Source of the DNA: Methanobacteriota archaeon
GTDB lineage: Archaea; Methanobacteriota; Methanobacteria; Methanobacteriales; Methanobacteriaceae
Assembly: GCA_023434825.1 (NCBI GenBank)
Contig: JAEYSH010000038.1
Span: forward strand, 7,380-71,379
DNA: 64,000 nt
Direction: 5' to 3'
Each line of letters opens with the position of its first letter. The first letter of the stretch is position 1. Of this stretch, positions 39,096-48,733 are shown piece after piece. The notes beneath the pieces were generated by a model that saw only the letters and a program-made list of their open reading frames with translations, did not search any database and was not told the origin of the DNA. The position numbers and the translations under genes are program-made.

Positions 39096-40090
39096 AGTTT
39101 GATGTATTCATCAAAGGCTTCCCTTGTTGTACCGACTACAACCCTATATCTTGTGTCATTATCAACAACTTTTTCCAATTTGCCCTTTACGACTATTTCT
39201 TCACCGTCTTTAGCTTGACCAGAATAAGTGTGTGTAAATGAAGCAACTTCCGTTATAGGAACATCTTTACCCTCTAAAATATTCACATCTTCAATTTTAT
39301 AAACTGCAGGATTATCAAAAGCTCCTAAAGCACTTGATACTTTACATTCAATCATTGCAGTTCCTAAAGGCTCATATTTCTCTTCGCCGTATTTACCTTT
39401 AATTTCATTCCAGTCACGAGTTGCAAGAATATCAAACAGAGTTCCATCAATTAATCCACGGTTATTTTTCCGTTTTTCATACCACTGGAATTCTTCATAA
39501 CTTAGAGTAGAGTCTTTTATCCTTTTTTCATATAACCTAGCCCAATATTCCTCGCTTATACTTTTTAAATCACTTTTATCCTTAATTTCACCAAAGATAT
39601 CCATTGCTTTTTTATGATTTTTAAGACCATAAAACACGAAATCAATATCCGAGACACTTGGATCATATAAACCCGGTAAAATTGATCCAGAAACTCCCAT
39701 TTTAGAGTATGAAATATCAGCATAATCATTAAAGATATCAGCAAGTTTTACAACCTTTTTAAGCAATTCATTATTATTATCGCTGTTTATTATCTCTTTC
39801 AGGCGTTCCTCAGGCTTTAATATATCTTTAACTTTGTCAAAAGGCACACCCATCATTTTAAGATCTTTAGAATCATCGAAAAGATATTCGGGATGATTTT
39901 TACCTAAAAATTCATAAGCTTGGTTGGAATCTACTTTAGTATATCTTTGACCATTTTTAGACCTTTCACCCTCAGGATCTGGCATATATCTTAAAAATGA
40001 TAGAATTCGATTTTCTGGATGTAGATATGAGGTTGTTGCAAAGAATAAATCATCTGTTGTGTATATGAAATCTCTTGTTCTTGCTCTCAT
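39059..40090 (-). CDS. Nucleotidyltransferase-fold protein
   Basis: 343 residues. [27 protein letters not shown] (split here as [17 protein letters not shown] and IDFVFYG) is the GS...DxD motif of the DNA polymerase beta-like nucleotidyltransferases. The N-terminal 130 residues and the C-terminal 120, which is beta-rich ([15 protein letters not shown]), are unfamiliar. Similar proteins occur in methanogens with unknown substrate. The C-terminal residues [11 protein letters not shown] are encoded by the last hairpin of the repeat array. TGATTAAATAAATTT precedes the ATG. Confidence 0.75.
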   Translation of the reverse strand: MRARTRDFIYTTDDLFFATTSYLHPENRILSFLRYMPDPEGERSKNGQRYTKVDSNQAYEFLGKNHPEYLFDDSKDLKMMGVPFDKVKDILKPEERLKEIINSDNNNELLKKVVKLADIFNDYADISYSKMGVSGSILPGLYDPSVSDIDFVFYGLKNHKKAMDIFGEIKDKSDLKSISEEYWARLYEKRIKDSTLSYEEFQWYEKRKNNRGLIDGTLFDILATRDWNEIKGKYGEEKYEPLGTAMIECKVSSALGAFDNPAVYKIEDVNILEGKDVPITEVASFTHTYSGQAKDGEEIVVKGKLEKVVDNDTRYRVVVGTTREAFDEYIKLKEFSILSRQNL

Positions 40091-40173
40091 AAATTTATTT
40101 AATCATTAGATACTATATATACCTACCAAACTTTCAGAATGTTTAATTTATAAAATATAAATTATTTAATAAT

Positions 40174-40554
40174 ATGATAATCTCAAGACTAAAACCTCAA
40201 GAAGACATGAAAAAAGGTATAATTGGTATAATTAATGAAAACGAGATTAAATCAGGTGTAATTATTTGCATTGTAGGTAGTTTAAATTCTGCTACTTTGA
40301 GAATGTCCAATGAAAAAATCAAGACATTTAAAGGGCCTTTTGAAATTGTTTCATCAGAAGGCACCATATCTGAAAATGGAATTCATGTTCATATTGCTAT
40401 TTCTAATACAGAAGGGCATGTAATTGGCGGACATTTAAAAAAAGGATGCATAATCAATACCACAGCAGAAATATGCATTTTAAAATCAAATTTATCCTTA
40501 AAAAGAGTATTTGATCCAAAAACAGGTTATAAAGAACTTTTTATAGAAAATTAA
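40174..40554 (+). CDS. PPC/DUF296-domain protein
   Basis: 126 residues. The motifs [36 protein letters not shown] and [20 protein letters not shown] match the PPC (DUF296) domain, which in plants is DNA-binding and in prokaryotes may bind ligands, with conserved histidines. A TATA-like TTTATAAAATATAAATT sits just upstream, so the gene is probably leaderless. Ten bases later the DUF366 gene begins, so they form an operon. Confidence 0.87.
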   Translation: MIISRLKPQEDMKKGIIGIINENEIKSGVIICIVGSLNSATLRMSNEKIKTFKGPFEIVSSEGTISENGIHVHIAISNTEGHVIGGHLKKGCIINTTAEICILKSNLSLKRVFDPKTGYKELFIEN

Positions 40555-40564
40555 GAGTGATATA

Positions 40565-41137
40565 ATGGAATATAAAAGATTGGAAGAAAAGATTATTTAT
40601 GATGGAAGCCCAATTGAACCTTTTTGGGCATTTAAAGAGTTAAAATTAAAAGGATCAAGCATTGTATCATGGATAGGCCCTATGAACATTAAACCAGAAG
40701 AACTCATAGACTATGAAGACGTAGGGCTTGAAATTAAATCAGATGAAATGGTTCATTTTATAATAGAGCACTTTGATATTCAGCCGGCTGACATAAAAAC
40801 ATGTTATCATAGACAGAGATTACTTGTACTGATTGTTAAAGATGCTTTGGGTGAATTAGGGATTAAAACAACACGTAGCGGCGATGATATTTACTTTGAT
40901 GGTAAAAAACTCAGTGTTTCAATTGCTACATGTTCTAACAGCAGTATGAAGATACATTTCGGAATGAATGTAGCTGATAAAGGTACTCCCGATGACATAG
41001 AAACAACAGGCCTTTTAGAGTGTAAAAACGATTTAAATAAAGAAAAAATTGATTATTTAATTGATAAAATATGCGAAAGTTATATTAATGAAATTGAATC
41101 TATTGAAGAAGATATAACAAAAACTAAGGTATTTTAA
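40565..41137 (+). CDS. DUF366-family protein
   Basis: 190 residues. [20 protein letters not shown], the middle [16 protein letters not shown] and the [20 protein letters not shown] segment agree with the DUF366 family of archaea and some bacteria. The fold resembles biotin/lipoate-ligase-like proteins but the reaction is unknown. AAGAGTGATATA precedes the ATG. Lying directly upstream of queD and queE it may act in the archaeosine pathway; this is inference from the order. Confidence 0.8.
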   Translation: MEYKRLEEKIIYDGSPIEPFWAFKELKLKGSSIVSWIGPMNIKPEELIDYEDVGLEIKSDEMVHFIIEHFDIQPADIKTCYHRQRLLVLIVKDALGELGIKTTRSGDDIYFDGKKLSVSIATCSNSSMKIHFGMNVADKGTPDDIETTGLLECKNDLNKEKIDYLIDKICESYINEIESIEEDITKTKVF

Positions 41138-41195
41138 AAAAAATAGTCATTATTGCGGGTCAAAATTAAAAATAAAGTACTAAGAGGATTATAAA

Positions 41196-41678
41196 ATGAA
41201 AATAGTAATTAATGGAATTCACGCTAATTTGAGGTTCGCTTCTGCTCACATGATACCACTTCACGAATCATGTGGAGGGATACACGGACATTCCTACATT
41301 GTAGATGTTCAATTTGAAGGAGAAAGAGCCGGAGAATTTGGATTTGTTGTTGATTTTAAACAAGCTAAAAGAATTGTTCGTGATATTTGCAAAAAACTGG
41401 ACCATAAAGTCTTAATTCCAAGTAAAAGTAATGTTGTAAATTTTACACATAAGGACGAGAATTCAATAGAATTTACAGTCGGCCAAAAGGAATATAAACT
41501 TCCATTAGAAGATTGTTGTCTCTTACCGCTAAAATCCACCTCTGCTGAGGATCTGGCAGAATACTTTGCAGAAGAAATATATAAATACTTAGAAGAGACA
41601 AATAATAACATCTCAAGCGTCCAAGTTTGTGTTAATGAAGGTATTGGACAAGGCGCCTATTTCGAGAAGTCCATATAA
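41196..41678 (+). CDS. queD: 6-carboxy-5,6,7,8-tetrahydropterin synthase (QueD/PTPS family)
   Basis: 160 residues. [21 protein letters not shown] contains zinc-binding histidines and the catalytic Cys (CGGIHGH). [18 protein letters not shown] and [16 protein letters not shown] are further PTPS family segments. It makes 6-carboxytetrahydropterin from dihydroneopterin triphosphate for 7-deazaguanine (archaeosine) synthesis. TAAGAGGATTATAAA precedes the ATG. The next gene, queE, uses its product. Confidence 0.92.
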   Translation: MKIVINGIHANLRFASAHMIPLHESCGGIHGHSYIVDVQFEGERAGEFGFVVDFKQAKRIVRDICKKLDHKVLIPSKSNVVNFTHKDENSIEFTVGQKEYKLPLEDCCLLPLKSTSAEDLAEYFAEEIYKYLEETNNNISSVQVCVNEGIGQGAYFEKSI

Positions 41679-41696
41679 GATTTGGTGGCCGTATAA

Positions 41697-42398
41697 ATGA
41701 ATGCTCAAATAAATGAGATATTCTCAAGTATTCAAGGTGAAGGCTTATTAATTGGCAGAAGACAAATCTTTATAAGATTTTCTGGATGCAACCTTGATTG
41801 CAATTATTGTGATACACCACAAAGCAGGGACCCAACTTTTGGAACCCCATACTCTGAAGAAGAGCTTTTTAATTCTGTAGATAATTTAATAACTCCTGAT
41901 TTTCATTCAATCTCCATTACAGGTGGAGAACCATTATTACATGCTGATTTTATAAAATCATTTTTGGAAAAATATGATTTCAATTGCCTGTTAGAAACTA
42001 ACGGCTCATTACCCGGTAACTTAAAGAAAATATTGAATGTAATAGATTATGCATCTGTTGATATTAAATTACCTGAACATTGTTCAACTTCTAACCATAA
42101 TAAGCTGTTAATGAACGAGCTGGAATCACTAAATCTATTAATAGATGGGGGAATAAATACATACTGTAAGGTAGTTGTACTGCCATCTACAACTGTAGAA
42201 ATGATCAACATAATAGCTTCAAAAATTAGTGAAACAATTGAAGATACATCAAATTTATCAATGGTTATACAACCCTCAGATCCACTGGATGACTGGAAAG
42301 AAAATAGTAGAAAACTATTTGATATATCAGAGAAAGCTGGTGAATACATGGACGTATTAACCATACCACAAGTTCATAAAATTCTTAGGATACGATAG
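41697..42398 (+). CDS. queE: 7-carboxy-7-deazaguanine synthase, radical SAM
   Basis: 233 residues. The radical SAM motif [14 protein letters not shown] (CX3CX2C) is preceded by [20 protein letters not shown], the QueE-specific N-terminus, and followed by [13 protein letters not shown]. It converts 6-carboxytetrahydropterin to CDG in the archaeosine pathway. TTTGGTGGCCGTATAA precedes the ATG. The CBS gene follows after only 12 bases, so the CBS array may start within this operon. Confidence 0.93.
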   Translation: MNAQINEIFSSIQGEGLLIGRRQIFIRFSGCNLDCNYCDTPQSRDPTFGTPYSEEELFNSVDNLITPDFHSISITGGEPLLHADFIKSFLEKYDFNCLLETNGSLPGNLKKILNVIDYASVDIKLPEHCSTSNHNKLLMNELESLNLLIDGGINTYCKVVVLPSTTVEMINIIASKISETIEDTSNLSMVIQPSDPLDDWKENSRKLFDISEKAGEYMDVLTIPQVHKILRIR

Positions 42399-42409
42399 GA
42401 GGTCTAAAA

Positions 42410-42976
42410 ATGGAAATAGAAACAAATGTAACAGTAAAAGACGCAATGACATCTAGTGTGATTACAGTTAAGCCTGAAAACAACGTAGCAGATGCTGCAT
42501 TCATAATGAGTCAGAATGAAGTGGGCTGTTTAATTGTTAAAAGCAACGGTGAACCTGAAGGAATAATCACTGAAAGCGATATCTTAACCAAAGTAGTCGC
42601 TCAAGATATCAAAGCCAGCGAAATTACTGTTGACGAAGTTATGACCAAAAACCTCATAAAAATCGATCCTGGAAGGGAATTGAATGAAGCAGCACGTTTC
42701 ATGTCAAAAATGAACATAAGAAGATTAGCAGTTGTTAAAGATGGTTCACTTACTGGAATACTTACTGCAAAAGACATAATGGCGGTTTCTCCAGAATTGA
42801 CTGAAATTCTTGTGGAAAATGCAAGGATGGTAAATCAAATGGACTACAAAAAAGATGAAAGTCCCGTACCTGGAGTTTGTGAGGCATGCGGAAACTTTAT
42901 GGATTATTTAGACGATATTGATGGAAAATTCGTCTGCGAAGAATGTAAAGAAGATTTAGAAGGTGATTTAACTTGA
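42410..42976 (+). CDS. CBS-pair protein with C-terminal zinc ribbon (array member 1)
   Basis: 188 residues. Two CBS motifs (about 9-65 and 73-128; [40 protein letters not shown]) are followed by a zinc ribbon CEACGNFM...CEECKEDL (about 152-180). CBS pairs bind adenine nucleotides and often sense energy state. GATAGGAGGTCTAAAA is the strongest ribosome binding site in the array. Its end overlaps the next gene by four bases. The zinc ribbon hints at nucleic acid or protein binding. Confidence 0.9.
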   Translation: MEIETNVTVKDAMTSSVITVKPENNVADAAFIMSQNEVGCLIVKSNGEPEGIITESDILTKVVAQDIKASEITVDEVMTKNLIKIDPGRELNEAARFMSKMNIRRLAVVKDGSLTGILTAKDIMAVSPELTEILVENARMVNQMDYKKDESPVPGVCEACGNFMDYLDDIDGKFVCEECKEDLEGDLT

Positions 42977-43785
42977 ACAATGTTGAAGATGTTATGACAC
43001 CAAATCCGGTTACAGTTTCTGTAGATACTTCTGCAACTAAGGTAAGGTCTATATTAAGAGATGAAAGCTTTAGATGCGTTCCTGTTGTATCTGGAACCCA
43101 TCTAGAAGGAATAATTACCCGTGGAGATATGATTAAAATATCTGCTACAAAATCAAATATTGAGGCTCGAGGGATAATGGAACATCCCAAGGTAATTGCC
43201 AGGCCAGATATGGAAATTGCAGAAATTTCAAAGAAACTGATGGATGCAAACATCGTTCAAGCCCCTGTTATTAAATCAGAAGATAGTATGGATCTCGTCG
43301 GCATAGTAAGTGTTGCTGATCTCCTTGAAAATATAATGGAAAGAAAAATGAAAGCATTATATCAAAATGTGGGAGAAGTAACAGTTGAAGATGTAATTAC
43401 TTGTAATTATGATGATCCTTTGTCAAAAGTTTGGGATAAAATGGATGATACAGGATATTCAGGTCTTCCAGTAATTAAAAAGAAAAAATTAATCGGCATA
43501 ATAACCAGAAAAGATATAATAAATTCTGGACACGTTCGTTTATCCAAAGAAGGTGGAAATAAAACCCCTTCAAAGGTAGAAAGTATTATGCGAACACCCC
43601 CAATAGTCATCACTCCAGATCAAAGTATTGATGAAGCAGCCGAAATGATGATTAAATTCGACATTGGAAGGTTACCAGTAGTTGATCATCCAGTATACAT
43701 AAAAAAAGAACCCCAAAGAGCAAAAGAAGCTGATCTTATAGGCATAGTTTCAAGAGAAGATATTCTCGGGTCGTATATAAATTGA
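42973..43785 (+). CDS. Four-CBS protein (array member 2)
   Basis: 270 residues with four CBS motifs (starting near residues 3, 65, 130 and 200), each with xVxDVMT..x and a GIIT/GIVS-type end. There is no additional domain. It uses a TTG start four bases inside the preceding gene, with AAGGTGATTTAAC acting as ribosome binding site. Likely a soluble nucleotide or S-adenosylmethionine sensor. No enzyme is attached. Confidence 0.9.
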   Translation: MNNVEDVMTPNPVTVSVDTSATKVRSILRDESFRCVPVVSGTHLEGIITRGDMIKISATKSNIEARGIMEHPKVIARPDMEIAEISKKLMDANIVQAPVIKSEDSMDLVGIVSVADLLENIMERKMKALYQNVGEVTVEDVITCNYDDPLSKVWDKMDDTGYSGLPVIKKKKLIGIITRKDIINSGHVRLSKEGGNKTPSKVESIMRTPPIVITPDQSIDEAAEMMIKFDIGRLPVVDHPVYIKKEPQRAKEADLIGIVSREDILGSYIN

Positions 43786-43865
43786 TTTTCCAAAATACCT
43801 GCTTAAAAAACTCAAATTTATTTTTTAATAAAATAGTTTATTTCATATTCATATGAGGTGTACTC

Positions 43866-44807
43866 ATGAGAAGAAAAGAACTAATTAATGTGGTAAAATC
43901 CAGAGAGCGAGCTCCATTAGAGTTCGAAACACATATAGCAGAACACGACGGCGATATTATGAGCATCGCCAAAAAAGAAGTAATTTCAGTACCTCAAAGT
44001 GCTTCCATAAAAGAAGCAGCTGACTTAATGGTAAAAAACAAGTTCAGGAGGCTCCCTATAACTGACGCAGGAAGTGGAAAACTTCGTGGAATCGTAACAG
44101 TTATGGATATACTGGACTTTTTAGGTGGTGGCGACAAATATCAACTTATAGAAAAAAAACATGATGGGAATTTTTTAGCTGCAATAAATGAGCCAATTAG
44201 AGAAATTATGACAAGAAATGTGGATACTTTAAGTAATAAGAGCTCCATTGAAGATGCAGTTTCCCGAATGATTGATAAGGAAGTTGGTGCGCTTCCAATT
44301 ATAGATTCTGATGAAAATATTGTGGGGATAGTCTCAGAAAGAGATTTTGCTGTGCTTCTTTCTGGAATTTTAACTGATGAAACAGTTGAAGACTACATGA
44401 CTACAAATCTCATTAAAACCACTCCAGGGACAAGAGTAGAAGGGGCAACCAAAATAATGGTTAGAAATAAGCTAAGAAGGATTCCTATAACTGGAGAAGA
44501 AAGGAAAACACCTCACCCTGAAAATGATAAATTGGTAGGAATTGTTACCGCAACAGATATTCTCAACTTCTTTGGTAACAGTGCTGCATTTGAAAAAATA
44601 ATAACCAATAACGCAGATGATGTCTTAAACACCACACTTAACGATATAATGACTCAAAAAGTAGTTACTACTAGTGTGTACACTAAACTAGGAGATCTAT
44701 GCAGTATAATGGAAAAAGAAGGAATTGGAGGAATGCCTGTAGTAATGAATAATGAACTTCAAGGAATAATTACCGAAAGTGATATTTTAAAAGCAATAAG
44801 TGAATGA
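43866..44807 (+). CDS. Four-CBS protein (array member 3)
   Basis: 313 residues. A charged N-terminal extension of about 30 residues (MRRKELINVVKSRERAPLEF) is followed by four CBS motifs (about 35-95, 115-170, 178-245, 258-313). Gaps between motifs 1-2 and 3-4 hold Gly/Asp or Asn-rich linkers. ATGAGGTGTACTC precedes the ATG. The gap of 80 bases from the previous gene is the largest before it and could contain an internal promoter (TTTAATAAAATAGTTTATTTC). Confidence 0.9.
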   Translation: MRRKELINVVKSRERAPLEFETHIAEHDGDIMSIAKKEVISVPQSASIKEAADLMVKNKFRRLPITDAGSGKLRGIVTVMDILDFLGGGDKYQLIEKKHDGNFLAAINEPIREIMTRNVDTLSNKSSIEDAVSRMIDKEVGALPIIDSDENIVGIVSERDFAVLLSGILTDETVEDYMTTNLIKTTPGTRVEGATKIMVRNKLRRIPITGEERKTPHPENDKLVGIVTATDILNFFGNSAAFEKIITNNADDVLNTTLNDIMTQKVVTTSVYTKLGDLCSIMEKEGIGGMPVVMNNELQGIITESDILKAISE

Positions 44808-44823
44808 TCTTAGGGGTGCTATA

Positions 44824-45666
44824 ATGAATGTTAATGAAGTAATGAACGATGAAGTAATTTTAATTCAAGAAAATGAACAGGTAAATCATGCCCGGAATTT
44901 AATGCTCAAACACGGTCTTAGCAGAGTCATAGTAGTAGATAGAGAGGATAATCCCATTGGAATTGTTACAGAAAGAGATTTAATACGCAGATTAAGAGGT
45001 AACGGCCCTGCATGGAAAAGAAGGCCAATTGACACCATAGCAATAAGAAGAGTTATGAGTAATAGTCTGGTAACAATAGATCCACAAAGCAACGTAAAAG
45101 ATGCAGTGGAAACCATGCTTAGAAATAAAATAAGTTCAATTCCTGTTGTTGATGAAGAAGGATTAGCAGGAATAGTTACAAAAACTGATTTAATGAACCT
45201 CTATGCCTCAAAATTCCAGAACAGATGGAAAATATCCGATCTTATGACCAAAGACGTAGTTACTGTAAATGAAAACCACACTTTATCCCACGTTGTAACT
45301 ATTATGGATGAAAATAATGTAGATGGAGTCGTTGTTATGTTTGACAGCGATATTGCAGGTATCATAACACCAGCAAATATCTCCTTTGCACAAGTGGATG
45401 ATCCAGAAACTGGGGTTAACATTGAAAAAGTCTATTTTATAAGACAGAGCCCGGAAGGTGAAGACAAACGAAAAGTCAAAGAATTGATGTTAACTGCCGG
45501 AGATATCATGACTGAAGATGTTATAACTATCAGTGCTGATGTAGATTCCTCAGAAGCTGCGAAATTAATGTATGATAACGAACTTAGCCATATTCCAGTC
45601 GTGGATGAGGATGAAAATCTCGTTGGAATAATTACAAGAACTGATATAATTAAAGGAATTCAATAA
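44824..45666 (+). CDS. Four-CBS protein (array member 4)
   Basis: 280 residues, four CBS motifs (about 1-60, 75-130, 140-195, 220-280) in tandem pairs. IVTERDLIRRLRGNGPAWKRR lies in the first linker. The second pair contains a longer insertion (SFAQVDDPETGVNIEKVYFI). ATG 44824 with AGGGGTGCTATA is preferred; the in-frame GTG at 44800 lies inside the previous gene. Lengths and order of the motifs match the other array members, so the genes are duplicates. Confidence 0.9.
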   Translation: MNVNEVMNDEVILIQENEQVNHARNLMLKHGLSRVIVVDREDNPIGIVTERDLIRRLRGNGPAWKRRPIDTIAIRRVMSNSLVTIDPQSNVKDAVETMLRNKISSIPVVDEEGLAGIVTKTDLMNLYASKFQNRWKISDLMTKDVVTVNENHTLSHVVTIMDENNVDGVVVMFDSDIAGIITPANISFAQVDDPETGVNIEKVYFIRQSPEGEDKRKVKELMLTAGDIMTEDVITISADVDSSEAAKLMYDNELSHIPVVDEDENLVGIITRTDIIKGIQ

Positions 45667-45699
45667 GGGTTTGGATTATATTGAAAGTGAGGGATAAAA

Positions 45700-46524
45700 A
45701 TGCATGTAAAAGATATAATGAGCAGTGAAGTTGTTGGAATAGATAAAGACCAGAACATCCATGATGCATTAAAACTCATGAAAAAAAATAAAGTTTCAAG
45801 GTTAGCAGTCATAAAAGGGCATAGAAGGAATAAAAAAGAACTTATAGGAATTATTACAGAAAAAGATATTGCTTTAAGACTTGGATCATCAAAATATGGG
45901 AATCTTCCACCTTCACATTTCCATGTATCCACAGTAATGAGTACCGATCTTATAACCGTAGAAAGTAATCAGACCATTGGAAATGCTGCAAAATTAATGA
46001 TTGATAATAAAATTGGAGGAATACCCGTAGTTGATAATGAAGAAATAGTGGGTATAATTACAAAAACCGATTTTGTCAAAACATGCCAGGGAATACCTTA
46101 CAATGACACTGCAATTGAAGGGAATATGGGAAAAAATTTGATGACAATTAGCCCTCAAGACAGACTTGTCCATGCAAGAAGAATGATTATTGATGAAGAT
46201 ATAGGAAGGCTTCTTGTAATGGATGGAGGTCAACTTGAAGGAATTATCACAGCAAAAGATATAGCTTGCTCAATGATTTCATTTAGAAAAGTCGTTCCAG
46301 ATAAATACCAATCTGCAAGAATAAGAAATCTAATTGTAGAAGACATAATGACCCAGAACGTTCGCACAATTTCAGAAAGTGCTACAATTGCAGATGCAGC
46401 AGCCATGATGGTTAATGAAGAATGCAGTGGATTACCTGCTGTAAACGAATCTGGCGAAGTGACTGGTATAATCACTAAAACAGATTTATTGAAATTTATA
46501 GTTGACCTGGAGGAAGTTAGCTGA
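45700..46524 (+). CDS. Four-CBS protein (array member 5)
   Basis: 274 residues, four CBS motifs (about 1-60, 75-130, 140-195, 215-270). AGTGAGGGATAAAA precedes the ATG. Its TGA (46522-46524) overlaps the predicted CTG start of the RNA ligase gene (CTGA), and the GGAGG at 46509-46513 within this gene is positioned as that gene's ribosome binding site. Together with members 1-4 about 18 CBS motifs are encoded in 4.1 kb. Confidence 0.9.
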   Translation: MHVKDIMSSEVVGIDKDQNIHDALKLMKKNKVSRLAVIKGHRRNKKELIGIITEKDIALRLGSSKYGNLPPSHFHVSTVMSTDLITVESNQTIGNAAKLMIDNKIGGIPVVDNEEIVGIITKTDFVKTCQGIPYNDTAIEGNMGKNLMTISPQDRLVHARRMIIDEDIGRLLVMDGGQLEGIITAKDIACSMISFRKVVPDKYQSARIRNLIVEDIMTQNVRTISESATIADAAAMMVNEECSGLPAVNESGEVTGIITKTDLLKFIVDLEEVS

Positions 46525-47777
46525 TTATACCTGAAATTACATGTCCAAACTGTAAATCAGAGATGCATGTTGACTGGAGGAGGAACAACTCCCTCAACAA
46601 CTTTTTTTTTCATTGTTCAACCTGTGATTTAGAATCTCGAATAGTTATTGAGGATTTTTTAGATAAAAAACTCCAGAAAATACTTGGAGTAAAGGCTGAA
46701 AAACTTAATCAAGCCATAGAAAAGGGTATTATTAAATTTTTTGATTTTAACGGTACCCCCTCACTTCAATTTAAAAAAAGTGTTGGTAAAATAGAAGATG
46801 GTACTGTAATTTATTTTAAAAACAATGTAGAGGTTATAAGAGGCTTCCCAAAAACACGGCGAACCCTAATTTTATCTCCTACTTTAAAAAATCATTTTTC
46901 TGATAAAATTGTTGTTGAAGAAAAAATGAATGGTTACAATGTCCGTATAGCATTTATACAAGATGAAATAGTTGCTTTAACAAGAAGAGGGTATATGTGT
47001 CCTTATACTACTAAAAAAGCAACTGAAATATTAGATTTAGAAGAATTTTTCAATGATTATCCTGATCTTGTAATTTGCGGCGAAATGGTAGGTACCGATA
47101 ACCCTTATGTATCTCATTACTATAAAGAAATAGGAAGCCTTGGTTTCAGGGTTTTTGATCTTCGAAAAAAAGTTACTAATGACCCGCTGCCTCTTGAAGA
47201 TAAATATAAACTTTTGGAAAAATATAACCTCCCATCTGTACGTGTTTTAGGGACTTTTAATCTAGAAGAAGCTGCAGAAGAAGTTAAAAAGATTATAAAA
47301 GAAATTGGAGAAGAAAAAAGGGAGGGAGTGGTAATGAAAGATCCCCAAATGGAAATTGGCGCTCTAAAATATACCTCTTCTGAAGCTCATCATGATGAGA
47401 TAAGCTATGCTTTCACATACCCCTTTGATTTTGGAAAGGATTTCTTCTTCAGTAGAGTTATAAGAGAAGGTTTTCAGGCATTTGAAATGAATGAAAATGG
47501 AGAAATGCTTAAAAAACGAGCGAATGAGCTAGGTGAGGCAATTTTATATGCTATGGTGGACACCATAAAAAATGTGGCATCCGGAAATATTGCAAGTGAA
47601 GATATGGTTATTGACGTTGAAAGTAGAGAAGAAGCAGAAAAATTTATGCGTCACCTACATGATCTTGGCGTTTACGCACTTTTAGTTGAATTTAATGATA
47701 ATAAAGCAACAATAAGAAGAATACATCAGTCCACCACAGATAAAATCAATAATTTCCTTAATGGCGGACTTTATTAA
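46521..47777 (+). CDS. Rnl3-type archaeal RNA ligase with N-terminal zinc ribbon (probable CTG start)
   Basis: About 418 residues from 46521. The nucleotidyltransferase motif I is VVEEKMNGYNVRIA, with REGVVMKDP (motif IV) and GALKYTSSEAH (motif V), as in the Pab1020/MthRnl circularising RNA ligases. In-frame sequence before ATG 46563 reads PEITCPNCKSE, which completes a zinc ribbon with FHCSTCDLES further on; translating from the ATG would cut off the first CxxC. No ATG, GTG or TTG exists between the upstream stop (46518-46520) and 46563. CTG 46521 is 7 bases after GGAGG and overlaps the previous stop as CTGA. ATT 46524 is an alternative. Confidence 0.88.
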   Translation: MIIPEITCPNCKSEMHVDWRRNNSLNNFFFHCSTCDLESRIVIEDFLDKKLQKILGVKAEKLNQAIEKGIIKFFDFNGTPSLQFKKSVGKIEDGTVIYFKNNVEVIRGFPKTRRTLILSPTLKNHFSDKIVVEEKMNGYNVRIAFIQDEIVALTRRGYMCPYTTKKATEILDLEEFFNDYPDLVICGEMVGTDNPYVSHYYKEIGSLGFRVFDLRKKVTNDPLPLEDKYKLLEKYNLPSVRVLGTFNLEEAAEEVKKIIKEIGEEKREGVVMKDPQMEIGALKYTSSEAHHDEISYAFTYPFDFGKDFFFSRVIREGFQAFEMNENGEMLKKRANELGEAILYAMVDTIKNVASGNIASEDMVIDVESREEAEKFMRHLHDLGVYALLVEFNDNKATIRRIHQSTTDKINNFLNGGLY

Positions 47778-47889
47778 TTTTTAGTAATTTTATTTTTTTT
47801 ACTTTTTTATGGGTTTATATATAAAGAGCACATAAACCAAAAATACTGTAAAATGTTTTTTAAAATTTTATTTTTAAATAGGGAAAATC

Positions 47890-48726
47890 ATGAATGAAAA
47901 AGTTAAAAATACAGAACAGAGAATAGGTTTTCTTGGACCTGCTGGAACCTACGCAGAAGAAGCAGCATCAAGAATAGATGGTAAATTAATTCCATTTGAT
48001 TCAATAATGGAAGTTATGGACGCAGTTAATAAAGAAAATGTTGAAATTGGAGTAGTGCCAATTGAAAATTCTATTGAAGGTCCTGTAGGCGTTACACTTG
48101 ACCTTCTAGCCCATGATTACGATCTAAAAATCAGAGGAGAGATAATACTACCAATAAGCCATAATTTCCTTTTAAATCATGAATCTTCTATAGAAGATAT
48201 TGAAATAGTTTATTCACATGGTCAAGCCCTTTCGCAGTGCCGTAAATTCATTGAAAAAATGGGTGCAAAACCAGTTGCAACGCCCAGTACTTCAGGAGCG
48301 GCCGAGATGGTTAAGGGTAAGAAAAATGCTGCTGCAATTGGAACAGCACGCGCTGCAAAGCTGCAAGGATTAAAAATCGCTGCTAATGATATACAGGACT
48401 ATAAAGATAATTCTACACGATTTATAGTTATTGGTAAACATGATATGGAACCAACTGGCCATGATAAAACTTCTGTTGTTTTTTCATTGGTTGAGGATAG
48501 GCCGGGAGGTCTTTATGACATTCTGGGAGCATTTGCAAAATGCAATATCAATTTGACCAAGATTGAATCACGACCATCTAAAAAAAAGCTCGGAAATTAT
48601 ATCTTTTTTATTGATTTTCAAGGCCATGCGGCCGATAAAGAAGTAAAGAACATTTTAAATAACATAAAAAACAAAATATCGTACATAAAGATTCTGGGTT
48701 CCTATCCCATGTTAGGGGATGATTGA
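47890..48726 (+). CDS. pheA: Prephenate dehydratase
   Basis: 278 residues. IGFLGPAGTYAEEAA opens the PDT domain; VPIENSIEGPVGVTLDLL and DNSTRFIVIGK (the TRF motif) complete the active site. The C-terminal 80 residues are an ACT domain with the ESRP motif (NLTKIESRPSKKKLGNYIF), giving phenylalanine feedback. It makes phenylpyruvate. ATAGGGAAAATC precedes the ATG. It overlaps the beginning of the following Thr-rich gene's region by a few bases. Confidence 0.96.
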   Translation: MNEKVKNTEQRIGFLGPAGTYAEEAASRIDGKLIPFDSIMEVMDAVNKENVEIGVVPIENSIEGPVGVTLDLLAHDYDLKIRGEIILPISHNFLLNHESSIEDIEIVYSHGQALSQCRKFIEKMGAKPVATPSTSGAAEMVKGKKNAAAIGTARAAKLQGLKIAANDIQDYKDNSTRFIVIGKHDMEPTGHDKTSVVFSLVEDRPGGLYDILGAFAKCNINLTKIESRPSKKKLGNYIFFIDFQGHAADKEVKNILNNIKNKISYIKILGSYPMLGDD

Positions 48727-48733
48727 AATAAGC

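Noticed and set aside
46563..46565. ATG 46563 as start of the RNA ligase
   Set aside because: It would remove CPNC of an otherwise complete zinc ribbon and lies behind no clear ribosome binding site; it remains the conventional fallback.
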